Shown here: positions 34,273 to 42,362 of the stretch, in pieces | Numbering within the stretch: position 1 is the stretch's first letter | Layout of the letters: each line of letters starts with the position of its first letter | Source: Allokutzneria multivorans | GTDB lineage: Bacteria > Actinomycetota > Actinomycetes > Mycobacteriales > Pseudonocardiaceae | Length of the DNA: 64,000 bases | Reading direction: 5' to 3' | NCBI RefSeq assembly: GCF_039537405.1 | Contig: NZ_BAABAL010000019.1 | Coordinates: 620,001-684,000 of the forward strand | The notes under the pieces: generated by a model | Database searches by the model: none | What the model saw: the letters and a program-made list of their open reading frames with translations, nothing else | What the model was told of the DNA's origin: nothing | Position numbers and translations under genes: made by a program

Positions 34273-34806
34273 GTGATCGACACCCCACTGTTCGTGCTGA
34301 CCGGGATCTCCGCGAGCGGCAAGACCACCATCGGCCGCCTGCTCGCCGACTCCTTCCCCAGAAGCGCGTTCGTGGAGGGCGACCTGGTCCGCGAGATGGT
34401 GCGCTCGGGCCGCGTGGACATGAGCCCGGAGCCGTCCGAGGACGCGCTCAGCCAGCTGCTCCTGCGCTACCGGCAGGCCGCAACGCTGGCGATGTCGTTC
34501 CAGGATGCGGGGTTCGCCACCGTCGCGGAGGACGTGATCATCGGCGACGTGCTGAAGGACTACCTCGACGTGCTGCGCGGGCGGCCGGTGCACCTGGTCG
34601 TGCTCGCGCCGACACCCGAGACGGTGCACGCTCGCGAGGCGGCTCGGAACAAGACCGGCTACGACACGTGGGCGGTCACGGCGCTGAACAAGATCCTGCA
34701 CGAGCAGACCCCGCGCCTGGGCCTGTGGCTGGACACCTCGGAGCAGACGCCGCAGGAAACCGTCGCGGAGATCCTCTCGCGCCGGGCGGAGAGCCTGATC
34801 GCGTGA
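34273..34806 (+). CDS. P-loop kinase-like protein (AAA family)
   Basis: A 177-residue protein with Walker A GISASGKTT at residues about 9-17 and the lid-type pattern VHAREAARNKTGY, resembling small phosphotransferases of the chloramphenicol phosphotransferase/adenylylsulfate-kinase-like group. The substrate is unknown. GTG 34273 is chosen because TATCCT at 34261-34266 sits 6 bases upstream (leaderless) and the Walker motif needs only a short N-terminus; the longer open frame overlaps the divergent gene. Its stop overlaps the next start (GTGA). Confidence 0.7.
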   Translation: MIDTPLFVLTGISASGKTTIGRLLADSFPRSAFVEGDLVREMVRSGRVDMSPEPSEDALSQLLLRYRQAATLAMSFQDAGFATVAEDVIIGDVLKDYLDVLRGRPVHLVVLAPTPETVHAREAARNKTGYDTWAVTALNKILHEQTPRLGLWLDTSEQTPQETVAEILSRRAESLIA

Positions 34807-35306
34807 TCACCACCGATCGCCTCGTGCTGCGCCGCCCGACCGCCGAGGACCTCGCCGCGGCCGTGGAGATCCACTCCGACCCCGAGACCAACCGCTTCAA
34901 CCCGCTCGGTCCCGCCGACGAGGTGCGCGCCACCCAGGACCTCAAGTCGTGGCTGGCGCACTGGGTCGAGCACGGTTTCGGCTACTGCGCGATCACCGAG
35001 CACTCCGGGCGCGTGATCGGCTTCGGCGGCCTGCGCACCCACGTCTTCGACGGCGAGCCCGTGCTCAACCTCTACTACCGCTTCCGCCCGTCGACCTGGG
35101 GCAGGGGTTTCGCGCCGGAGATGGCGCGCGCGGTCGTCGACTGGGCGCGGGACCACCGCCCCGAACCCGTGCTGATCTTCACCAAGGTCGACAACACGGC
35201 CGCCATCCGGGTCGCCGAGAAGATCGGCTTCGTGAAGCTGTGCGAGACCGTCCTCGAAGGCGCTCCGGCGGTCGTCTACGGCGATCAGGAAACGATCGTG
35301 ACTTGA
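34803..35306 (+). CDS. GNAT family N-acetyltransferase
   Basis: A 167-residue RimJ/RimL-like acetyltransferase: TDRLVLRRPTAEDLAAAVEIHSDPETNRF at the N-terminus, acetyl-CoA-binding YRFRPSTWGRGFAPEMARAVVDWA and the C-terminal NTAAIRVAEKIGFVKL. It probably acetylates an amino group on a protein or small molecule. It is translationally coupled to the kinase-like gene by a 4-base overlap, so the two may act together. It overlaps the convergent hydrolase gene by 22 bases at the 3' end. Confidence 0.85.
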   Translation: MITTDRLVLRRPTAEDLAAAVEIHSDPETNRFNPLGPADEVRATQDLKSWLAHWVEHGFGYCAITEHSGRVIGFGGLRTHVFDGEPVLNLYYRFRPSTWGRGFAPEMARAVVDWARDHRPEPVLIFTKVDNTAAIRVAEKIGFVKLCETVLEGAPAVVYGDQETIVT

Positions 35307-36028
35307 TGCGTGGTCGACGGTCCGTCCCAGGTGCGCGGCAACGGCGTCGGCACGTCCGGCAGGATCGCCGCGACGAGCTGGTCCAGCGCTTCCTCGGCGT
35401 AGCCCACCAGCAGGTGCTTGCCACCCGCGACCGGGATCACCTTCGCCTGCGGGATCGCGGAGAAGCGCTCGCGCGCCTCGTCGGGCTGGAGGTTGTCGTC
35501 GTGCTCAGGCACCAGGCAGAACACCGGCTTGCCCGAGTCCGCCCAGGTCTTCAGGTGCTCCGGCTTGCTCCAGCGCAGCGGCGGGGAGATCAGGAACAGC
35601 CCGCGCACCAGCGGGTCGCAGCCGTGCACCAGCGCCAGGTCCGTGCCGAAGGACCAGCCGACCAGCCACACGTTCGGCAGGTCGTGGAACTCCGCGTACT
35701 CCAGCGCGGCGGCCACGTCGAAGCGCTCGCCGTCCCCGTTGTCGAACTCGCCGTCGCTGCGCCCGGCCTCGCTCGCCGTGCCGCGCGTGTTGAAGCGCAG
35801 CACCGCCACGTCGGCCAGCGCGGGCAACCGCCACGCCGCCTTGCGGTAGAGGTGCGAGTCCATCATCCCGCCATGCGTGGGCAGCGGGTGCAGCAGCACG
35901 AGCGTCGCCTTCGGCTCACCCTCCGGCAGGGACAGCTCGCCGATCAGGTTCAGCCCGTCGGCGGTGTGCAGGGTGACCGGCTCGCGGCGCGCGGGGAGGA
36001 CGGTGTTCGCCCGGATCTCAGTAGTCAT
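35285..36028 (-). CDS. Alpha/beta hydrolase (KANL3/Tex30-like serine hydrolase)
   Basis: A 247-residue hydrolase with the pattern of YpfH/KANL3-type proteins: LVLLHPLPTHGGMMDSHLYRKAAWRL, FNTRGTASEAGRSDGEFD, nucleophile elbow LVGWSFGTD, PEHDD for the acid and AGGKHLLVG for the His. Cytoplasmic; substrate unknown. ATG 36028 follows a GAGG site; the upstream extension is basic and probably not translated. Confidence 0.8.
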   Translation of the reverse strand: MTTEIRANTVLPARREPVTLHTADGLNLIGELSLPEGEPKATLVLLHPLPTHGGMMDSHLYRKAAWRLPALADVAVLRFNTRGTASEAGRSDGEFDNGDGERFDVAAALEYAEFHDLPNVWLVGWSFGTDLALVHGCDPLVRGLFLISPPLRWSKPEHLKTWADSGKPVFCLVPEHDDNLQPDEARERFSAIPQAKVIPVAGGKHLLVGYAEEALDQLVAAILPDVPTPLPRTWDGPSTTHQVTIVS

Positions 36029-36078
36029 GGCAGCCTCGATTTTGCCACCCGCGCGGCGCCGCGCGAGCGCGACGAGCG

Positions 36079-36372
36079 TCACGACCAGCGACGCGTCGGT
36101 CCCCGCCGTGATCGGGCCGACCAGCAGCCTTGGTGCCAGTGGCGGCGGTCCGCGCTCGACCCGTGCTCGTCGGCGGGCCAGGCCACGACGTGCGGCGTTC
36201 CCGGAACGATCTCGTGGTCGCAGCCCGGGCAGCGGTAGTGCTTCGTCGCCTGCGAGCCCGCCACGTTGCGCACCAGCCAGTCCCCGTCCGGCCCGCTCTC
36301 CGTGCGCGCCCAGCCGACACCGCCCCCGAGTCCTCGATCGGGGCCCTTGTCGCGGCGGTTGTGGCGGGGCAC
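36079..36372 (-). CDS. Small zinc-binding protein (CPGC/HWHxxCW type)
   Basis: A 97-residue actinobacterial protein, often labelled ATP/GTP-binding without good reason. It starts VPRHNRRDKGPDRG and carries two metal-binding pairs: YRCPGCDHEI and RRHWHQGCW, an HNH- or zinc-ribbon-like arrangement. GTG 36372 matches the basic PRxNRR start seen in relatives, and TAGGGT at 36380-36385 lies 7 bases upstream, as for leaderless messages. Function is unknown. Confidence 0.65.
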   Translation of the reverse strand: MPRHNRRDKGPDRGLGGGVGWARTESGPDGDWLVRNVAGSQATKHYRCPGCDHEIVPGTPHVVAWPADEHGSSADRRHWHQGCWSARSRRGPTRRWS

Positions 36373-36588
36373 GGCGAAAACCCTAGAGGGTTCCTGGCCA
36401 GACGTCGGGAAGACCGCGTACCGGTGTACGTGGGCTTCCGACGGCGTTCTCGGCCCGGCCATCGCGAACACGGACACCCGAAACGCGGCCTAGCTCTCGT
36501 GGGGGAGAGAGATCGTTCGCTGGTGGGAGCCGCGGCGCCGTCCCGGCGAGCAGGGTTGGTGCCACCGACAACACGAGGGGAAACACCC

Positions 36589-37110
36589 ATGAAGCTCGTC
36601 GCAGGCGCACTCGCGATCATGCTGGCGTCCGTGGTGACCGCTGGCGTCGCTTCGGCCGCACCGGCCGAGCCGGAGGGAAGCCTGGTCGGCTCGGCGGGCG
36701 GCAAGCTGCCCAAGTCCTTCGGCCCGCTCGGCGGGGACCCGGTGCGCTTCACCGTGGACGCGAAGGGACCCGCCGGTGGAGGTGGCGGCACCTTCCACGT
36801 GGTGCACACCAAGCCGGACGGCACGGCGCACGCTGAGTTCTCCGGCAGGGTCGACTGCCTCATCGCCGCGCACGGCCAGGCCGTGATGACCGGGATCGTG
36901 GAGCGCGAGGCGCTGCCCGGTCTGCCGCCGGGGAGCACGATCATCGGCAAGCGCATCGGCCTGTCCGTCGCCGACCAGGGCAGGCGCGGCGACCGCATCG
37001 GCTGGAGCTGGGCCACCGGCGGTTTCCAGGAGAACACCCTGCCGTGCACCAGCACCGTGCCCTTCTTCACCACCACGCACGGCGACTACAAGATCCGCTC
37101 CACCTTCTGA
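36589..37110 (+). CDS. Secreted protein of unknown function
   Basis: A 173-residue exported protein. Residues 1-25 are a signal peptide (MKLVAGALAIMLASVVTAGV, cut near ASAAP). The mature part is beta-rich with two cysteines (RVDCLIAAHG, LPCTSTVPF) that could form a disulfide, and a Gly-rich linker. GAGGGG lies 9 bases before the ATG. No family is recognised. Confidence 0.75.
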   Translation: MKLVAGALAIMLASVVTAGVASAAPAEPEGSLVGSAGGKLPKSFGPLGGDPVRFTVDAKGPAGGGGGTFHVVHTKPDGTAHAEFSGRVDCLIAAHGQAVMTGIVEREALPGLPPGSTIIGKRIGLSVADQGRRGDRIGWSWATGGFQENTLPCTSTVPFFTTTHGDYKIRSTF

Positions 37111-37148
37111 CCCACCGGCCGACGCCACTGTCGCGTGTGGTCCGTTGA

Positions 37149-37205
37149 ACGTGCTGAATGAGTCATTGAGGGCGCTCAAGTACCTCAATGACTCATTCAG
37201 CACGT
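37149..37205. repeat. TGAATGA palindromic repeat, copy 2
   Basis: Perfect 23-bp arms (37149-37171 with 37183-37205) enclose an 11-base loop; each arm contains TGAATGAGTCATTGAGG. It lies between the secreted-protein gene and the XRE-cupin gene, so it could also terminate the former. Confidence 0.8.
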
Positions 37206-37238
37206 AACGTCTGGCGTTTGCCGGGGTGAGGAGGCCGG

Positions 37239-37823
37239 GTGGTCCGGGAACAAGCGGGACAGGTGCTCGCGGCGAACCTGCGCGCGCTGCGCGAGCAACG
37301 CGGCCTGTCGCTGTCGGAGTTGGCGCGGCGCTCCGAGATCGCCAAGGGCACGCTCTCGCAGTTGGAGTCCGGCACGGGCAACCCCACGATCGAGACAGTG
37401 TTCAGTTTGTCGAACGCTCTCGAGGTCCCGGTGTCGTCGTTGCTGACCGAGCGGGTCGCGCAGGACGTCGTGCTGATCCGCTCAGCCGGGCTCGACGTGC
37501 TGAGCGGGGACGCGGTCGACCTCCGCATGCTGCGCCGCGTGGACGTCTCGGAGACGGTGTTCGAGCTCTACGACCAGCGCGTGCGGCCAGGGCGCACGCA
37601 GCGCTCGAACGGGCATCCCGGACGCGAGCACACCGTTGTGACATCGGGCTTTCTCCGCGTCGGCCCGGCGGACGCGCCGTACACGCTCGGTCCGGGCGAC
37701 TACGTGTGCTTCTCCGCCCAGCAGCCGCACATCTACGAGGCGGTCGACGGACCGGTGACCTCGGTGCTCCTGCTGGAGTACCCGGCGACGGCTGGACCGG
37801 TGCAGTTCGGCGCGCACTGTTGA
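37239..37823 (+). CDS. XRE-cupin transcriptional regulator
   Basis: A 194-residue regulator: an N-terminal XRE helix-turn-helix (residues 10-65, LRALREQRGLSLSELARRSEIAKGTLSQLESGTGNPTIET) and a C-terminal cupin (about 110-185, GREHTVVTSGFLRVGPADAPYTLGPGDYVCF). Such proteins sense small metabolites through the cupin. GTG 37239 follows GAGGAGG. It precedes the hydroxyproline operon on the same strand, and an inverted repeat TCGTTCA-N6-TGAACGA overlaps the operon's start site, so it is the likely regulator. Confidence 0.85.
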   Translation: MVREQAGQVLAANLRALREQRGLSLSELARRSEIAKGTLSQLESGTGNPTIETVFSLSNALEVPVSSLLTERVAQDVVLIRSAGLDVLSGDAVDLRMLRRVDVSETVFELYDQRVRPGRTQRSNGHPGREHTVVTSGFLRVGPADAPYTLGPGDYVCFSAQQPHIYEAVDGPVTSVLLLEYPATAGPVQFGAHC

Positions 37824-37873
37824 CCCTCGCCGCGTGAGCTGCCTACGCTCGCGTCGTTCACTGAAATGAACGA
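37820..37873 (+). promoter_or_regulatory. Promoter and operator of the hydroxyproline operon
   Basis: TTGACC (37820-37825), an 18-base spacer and TACGCT (37844-37849) predict a start near 37856. The inverted repeat TCGTTCA-N6-TGAACGA (37854-37873) lies exactly there, the usual position for repression. The dehydrogenase ribosome site GGAGG follows at about 37880. Confidence 0.65.
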
Positions 37874-37888
37874 TGCGGCGGAGGCTCC

Positions 37889-39046
37889 GTGGCACATCCC
37901 GACGTGGTGGTCGTCGGCGCCGGCGTGATCGGCGCCGCGTGCGCCGAAGCGCTGACCGCGCGCGGAGTCTCGGTGCTCGTGCTCGACCGCGGCGCCCCGG
38001 CCTCGGGCACCACTGCGTCCGGCGAGGGCAACGTGCTGGTCTCCGACAAGGAACCCGGCCCCGAACTCGTGCTCGCACAAGCGTCCCGGCGGAGGTGGCC
38101 GACGCTCTTGGCGGAGCTGCGTGAAGAACTCGGTCCCGTCGCGGAGGTCGAGTGGGAGCCCAAGGGCGGCTTGGTCGTGGCCACCACTTCCGTTGCGGCG
38201 CAACCGTTGGCGGACTTCGCAGCCGCCCAGCGCGGAGCAGGTGTCGATGCGCGCGCGATCACCGCGAGCGACGCCGCACACCTCGAACCACACCTGACGA
38301 AGGAGATCGCCGCAGCGGTCCACTACCCCGAAGACGCGCAGCTGCAACCAGTTCTCGCAACGACCACGCTGCTCGCGGCCGTGCGCAAACGAGGTAGTGA
38401 AGTCCGTGGCGCTGTCGAAGCAGTCGGCATCGAACGCCACGGCGGGTCAGTCAAAGCCTTGCGCACCAGGCACAGCACCATTCCGTGCAGCGCGGTGATC
38501 AACGCGTGCGGCCCGTGGTCCGGGACGTTCTCGCGAGCTGCGGGCGCCCCCATCGACATCCAGCCGCGGCGCGGAGTGGTGCTCGTGACCGCTCCCCTGC
38601 CGACGAACACCGTGCGGCACAAGGTGTACGACGCCGACTACGTGGGCGCGGTGGCGAGCGGCGAAGCCGACCTCCAGACGTCAGCGGTCGTCGAGTCCAC
38701 ACAGGCGGGCACGGTGCTGATCGGCTCCAGCAGGCAACGCGTCGGCTTCGACGACAGCATGCGCGTCGACGTGCTCCGCGAACTCGCGCGCAAGGCCGTG
38801 CGCCTCTTCCCGATCCTCGCCGATGCGCAGATCATGCGTTCGTACGGCGGTTTTCGCCCCTATGCGCCCGACCACCTCCCGATCATCGGCGAGGATCACC
38901 GGCTGCCCGGCCTGTGGCACGCGACGGGTCACGAGGGCGCCGGAATCGGCCTCGCGGCGGCCACTGGCCAGCTCCTCGCCGAGCTGTTCACCGGCCAGGC
39001 TCCGCACGTCGACCCGGAACCGTTCCGAGTGGACAGACGGCCATGA
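37889..39046 (+). CDS. FAD-dependent D-amino-acid (hydroxyproline) dehydrogenase subunit
   Basis: A 385-residue DAO-family flavoprotein with the N-terminal dinucleotide motif VVVGAGVIGAACAE and the C-terminal FAD segment GLWHATGHEGAGIGLAAATGQLLAELFTG. With the next gene it matches the HcnC/HcnB-type heteromeric dehydrogenases that oxidise cis-4-hydroxy-D-proline to a pyrroline carboxylate. The presence of a 4-hydroxyproline epimerase three genes on makes this substrate likely. GTG 37889 follows GGAGG. Its stop overlaps the next start (ATGA). Confidence 0.85.
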   Translation: MAHPDVVVVGAGVIGAACAEALTARGVSVLVLDRGAPASGTTASGEGNVLVSDKEPGPELVLAQASRRRWPTLLAELREELGPVAEVEWEPKGGLVVATTSVAAQPLADFAAAQRGAGVDARAITASDAAHLEPHLTKEIAAAVHYPEDAQLQPVLATTTLLAAVRKRGSEVRGAVEAVGIERHGGSVKALRTRHSTIPCSAVINACGPWSGTFSRAAGAPIDIQPRRGVVLVTAPLPTNTVRHKVYDADYVGAVASGEADLQTSAVVESTQAGTVLIGSSRQRVGFDDSMRVDVLRELARKAVRLFPILADAQIMRSYGGFRPYAPDHLPIIGEDHRLPGLWHATGHEGAGIGLAAATGQLLAELFTGQAPHVDPEPFRVDRRP

Positions 39047-40422
39047 GCTTCTTCTGCGGCATCGGCGTCTGTCACGGATGCGTCCAGCCACCGCTCACTG
39101 TCCGCGCGTGCCAACACATTCCTGACGCCACACCCGCCGCCATCCCGCACGCCACGGACATCGTCGTCGTGGGCGCCGGTCCCGCTGGCGTAGCCGCAGC
39201 CAAGGCCGCAGCCGCTCACGGCGCCAGCGTGACGTTGATCGACTCCGCTCCCCTGCTCGGCGGTCAGTACGGGCGCCAAGCCGTCGACAGCCCGTACGTC
39301 GGCATTCCGGGTGTCCAGCACCTCCCGAACACGGTTGTCTGGGCGGTCGAGCCGGGGAACCGGCTGCACCTGCTCAGTGGCCCGCTCGACGCGCCCAACC
39401 GCGTGGCGAGCGTGATCAATGCCGAGAACCTCATCTTGGCCACGGGCGCGTACGACCGAGCGATTCCCTTTCCCGGCTGGGATCTCCCCGGTGTCCACAC
39501 GGCCGGAGCCGCACAGGCGCTCGCGAAGGGCAAGCGGCTCGCTGTCGGGAAACGCGTGCTGATCGCGGGCACCGGGCCGTTCCTCTTGCCAGTCGCGGAG
39601 TCGTTGGTGAACGTCGGCTCCCGCGTTCTCGGCGTGCTCGAAGCGAACTCGCCGACCCGCTGGGCACGCGGAGCACGCACTGGGCTGCACAAGATCCCCG
39701 AGCTGGCCAAGTACGCCGCCGTGCTCGCCAAGAACAGAATTCCTTACCGCACAAAGAGAACTGTCATCGCTGCACACGGAGCCGAGCGCGTCACCTCGGT
39801 CACGACCGCGAAGCTCGACGGAGACTGGCGCGTCATCCCCGGCTCGGAGCGACGCGTCGAGGTGGACGCGGTGTGCGTCGGATTCGGCTTCGTGCCACAG
39901 CTCGACCTCGCTGTGGCATCTGGATGTGTTGTGGCGAATGGATTCGTGCGAGTCGACAGCGGGCAGCGGACCTCGGTCGCGGGCGTCTTCGCCGCCGGAG
40001 AGATCACCGGCATCGGCGGAGCAGACCTCGCGGCGGCGGAGGGCGAGGTCGCCGGAACCGTCGCAGCCGGTGGAACCGTTTCCCGCGAAGCACTCCGGAG
40101 AGTCCACAAAGGACGAATGTTCGCCGAGGCGTTGGCGAAGGCGCATCCGGTGCGGCCCGGCTGGCGGACCTGGCTCACCCCGGACACGATCATCTGCCGC
40201 TGCGAGCGCGTCGACCACGAAGCGCTGCGCGAGGCCGTTGACCTGCGAGGAGCAACGGATTCGCGCACGCTCAAGTTGACCAGCCGCGTAGGGCTCGGCC
40301 GATGTCAGGGGCGGATGTGCGGGCGCGCCGTCGCTGAGCTGACCGGCATTCCCGAGTCCGTCCGCCGCCCGATCGTCGCGCCCGTCCGACTTGGCGAACT
40401 CTGTGAGGGGAACCCGGCATGA
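39043..40422 (+). CDS. FAD/NAD(P)-binding dehydrogenase subunit with a minimal N-terminal [2Fe-2S] motif
   Basis: A 459-residue HcnB-like subunit. The dinucleotide motif VVVGAGPAGVAAAKAA starts at about residue 41, a second (VLIAGTGPFLLPVAESL) follows mid-protein, and the C-terminus has the BFD-like iron-sulfur Cys set (TIICRCERV and GRCQGRMCG). Residues 1-25 hold C5-x4-C10-x2-C13-x9-C23, the cluster-binding loop of the small ferredoxin subunit (HcnA) that is normally a separate ~80-100-residue protein; here only its cluster end remains, fused in frame. The gene overlaps both neighbours by 4 bases. Electron transfer from the DAO subunit to quinone or NAD is inferred. Confidence 0.85.
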   Translation: MSFFCGIGVCHGCVQPPLTVRACQHIPDATPAAIPHATDIVVVGAGPAGVAAAKAAAAHGASVTLIDSAPLLGGQYGRQAVDSPYVGIPGVQHLPNTVVWAVEPGNRLHLLSGPLDAPNRVASVINAENLILATGAYDRAIPFPGWDLPGVHTAGAAQALAKGKRLAVGKRVLIAGTGPFLLPVAESLVNVGSRVLGVLEANSPTRWARGARTGLHKIPELAKYAAVLAKNRIPYRTKRTVIAAHGAERVTSVTTAKLDGDWRVIPGSERRVEVDAVCVGFGFVPQLDLAVASGCVVANGFVRVDSGQRTSVAGVFAAGEITGIGGADLAAAEGEVAGTVAAGGTVSREALRRVHKGRMFAEALAKAHPVRPGWRTWLTPDTIICRCERVDHEALREAVDLRGATDSRTLKLTSRVGLGRCQGRMCGRAVAELTGIPESVRRPIVAPVRLGELCEGNPA

Positions 40423-41315
40423 CTCAGGAGAAGCTCGATGGCGTGATCGTCGCGACCGCCCTGCCTTACGCGGAGAACGCGTCGGCTCCGGCCGGACTGC
40501 GCCCCGATCTGGACCGGTACGCCGACCACTGCCGGTGGCTGGTGGACAACGGCTGTCGCGGTGTCGGCCCGAACGGCTCGCTCGGCGAGTACTCGTCGCT
40601 GACCGACTCCGAGCGCAGAGCGGTGGCCAAAATCGCCGTCGAAGCCGTTGGGGCGGAAGGCATTGTGGTCGTCGGCGTGCACGGGGTCGGCGCCCACCAA
40701 GCCCGGTACTGGGCGGAGGCGGCGGCTGAGGACGGAGCTGACGGCGTGCTCTGCCTGCCGCCGACGATGTACCGCGCGAACGCCGGGGAGGTGATCGACC
40801 ACTTCGAGCAGGTCGCGAGCGTGGGCCTGCCGGTGATGGTCTACAACAACCCGATCGACACCAAGGTCGACCTCACGCCCGCGCTGCTCGCGGAGATCGC
40901 CGCGATCGACAACGTCGTCGCGATCAAGGAGTTCAGCGGCGATGTCCGCCGAGTGCTGGAGATCCGCGAGCTGGCGCCGGAACTGGCTGTGGTCGCGGGC
41001 GCGGACGACGTCGTGCTGGAGTCGCTGTTGATGGGCGCGACCGGCTGGTTCGCGGGCTTCCCCAACGTCTTCCCCGCCGAGTGCGCCGAGCTGTTCTCTC
41101 TTGCCCAGCAAGGGAAACTAGACGAGGCACGCGCGCTGTACGAGCCGATGGTGGCGGCGTTCCGGTGGGACTCGCGCGTGGAGTTCGTGCAGGCCATCAA
41201 GTACGGCATGGACTTCGTCGGCCGCTTCGGCGGTCCCTGCCGACCGCCGCGCGGTCCGCTGAGCGATGACCACCGCGCACGCCTCGAAGCCGATCTCCGG
41301 CGGGCAGTCGCATGA
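40419..41315 (+). CDS. DapA-family lyase, probable pyrroline-4-hydroxy-2-carboxylate deaminase
   Basis: A 298-residue class I aldolase-fold enzyme. The Schiff-base Lys170 (VVAIKEFSGD), Tyr142 (VMVYNNP) and GPNGSLGEYSSLT loop place it in the DapA/NAL superfamily. In hydroxyproline operons the member at this position turns 1-pyrroline-4-hydroxy-2-carboxylate into 2,5-dioxopentanoate with loss of ammonia. The assignment rests on context; sequence alone would say only dihydrodipicolinate synthase family. It overlaps both neighbours by 4 bases (ATGA). Confidence 0.85.
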   Translation: MTQEKLDGVIVATALPYAENASAPAGLRPDLDRYADHCRWLVDNGCRGVGPNGSLGEYSSLTDSERRAVAKIAVEAVGAEGIVVVGVHGVGAHQARYWAEAAAEDGADGVLCLPPTMYRANAGEVIDHFEQVASVGLPVMVYNNPIDTKVDLTPALLAEIAAIDNVVAIKEFSGDVRRVLEIRELAPELAVVAGADDVVLESLLMGATGWFAGFPNVFPAECAELFSLAQQGKLDEARALYEPMVAAFRWDSRVEFVQAIKYGMDFVGRFGGPCRPPRGPLSDDHRARLEADLRRAVA

Positions 41316-42304
41316 GGTCCTTCACCGCGATCGACTCGCACACCGAGGGCATGCCGACGCGCGTGATCACCGACGGCGTCGGCCCGATCCCCGGCGACAC
41401 CATGGCTCAGCGGCGCGAGCACTTCATGGCGCACATGGACGACATCCGCCAACTGCTCGTCAACGAACCGCGCGGGCACGCGGCGATGAGCGGCGCGATC
41501 TTGCAACCGCCGACGCATCCCGACGCCGACTGGGGCGTGCTCTACATCGAAGTTTCCGGCTGTTTGCCCATGTGCGGGCACGGAACCATAGGCGTGGCAA
41601 CGGTTCTCGTGGAGAGCGGCTTGGTCGAAGTCACCGAGCCGGTCACGCAGGTTCGCCTGGACACCCCGGCGGGGTTGGTCGTGGCTTCGGTCGCGGTGTC
41701 CAACGGCCGAGCGAAGCACGTGACGATCGAGAACGTGCCCGCCTACGCACACGAACTGGACGCCCGCGTGGAGGTCCCCGGGGTCGGCGAGGTGCGCTAC
41801 GACATGGCTTACGGCGGCAACTTCTACGCGATCCTGCCGCTCGACCAGCTGGGAATCCCTTTCGCGCACGAGCACAAGCACGACATCCTGACCGCCGGAC
41901 TGTCCATTATGGACTCGATCAACCAACAGCGACGGCCGGTGCACGTGAGCGATCCGGCGATCTCCGGCTGCAAGCACGTGCAGTTCACCGCGCCCGGCCG
42001 CGACGGCAGCCACTCCCGCAACGCCATGGCGATCCACCCCGGGTGGTTCGACCGTTCCCCCTGCGGCACCGGCACGTGCGCCCGAATGGCGCAGCTGCAC
42101 GCGCGCGGCTCGTTGGGGCTCGGCGAGGACTTCGTCAACGAGTCCTTCATCGGCACGCGCTTCACCGGCCGCCTGACCTCGACCACCTCGCTGGGCGCGC
42201 GGGAAGCCGTCGTCCCCACGGTCACCGGGCGGGCGTGGATCACCGCGCGCGCCACCTACGTGCTGGACCCCAGCGACCCCTTCCCCCGAGGATTCGTCCT
42301 CTGA
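41312..42304 (+). CDS. 4-hydroxyproline 2-epimerase
   Basis: A 330-residue proline-racemase-superfamily enzyme. Both catalytic cysteines are present: Cys88 in LPMCGHGTIG and Cys251 in SPCGTGTCARMA, which separates it from the dehydratase branch where one is Thr. It interconverts trans-4-hydroxy-L-proline and cis-4-hydroxy-D-proline, the first step of the pathway. It is the last gene of the coupled operon. A ketoglutarate-semialdehyde dehydrogenase is missing here; the aldehyde dehydrogenase at 57016 or another enzyme may fill that step. Confidence 0.9.
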   Translation: MRSFTAIDSHTEGMPTRVITDGVGPIPGDTMAQRREHFMAHMDDIRQLLVNEPRGHAAMSGAILQPPTHPDADWGVLYIEVSGCLPMCGHGTIGVATVLVESGLVEVTEPVTQVRLDTPAGLVVASVAVSNGRAKHVTIENVPAYAHELDARVEVPGVGEVRYDMAYGGNFYAILPLDQLGIPFAHEHKHDILTAGLSIMDSINQQRRPVHVSDPAISGCKHVQFTAPGRDGSHSRNAMAIHPGWFDRSPCGTGTCARMAQLHARGSLGLGEDFVNESFIGTRFTGRLTSTTSLGAREAVVPTVTGRAWITARATYVLDPSDPFPRGFVL

Positions 42305-42362
42305 TCCGGTTACGGTGTGGTTGCCGCCGCAGAACCGGCGACCGCAGATACACGGAGGTGTC

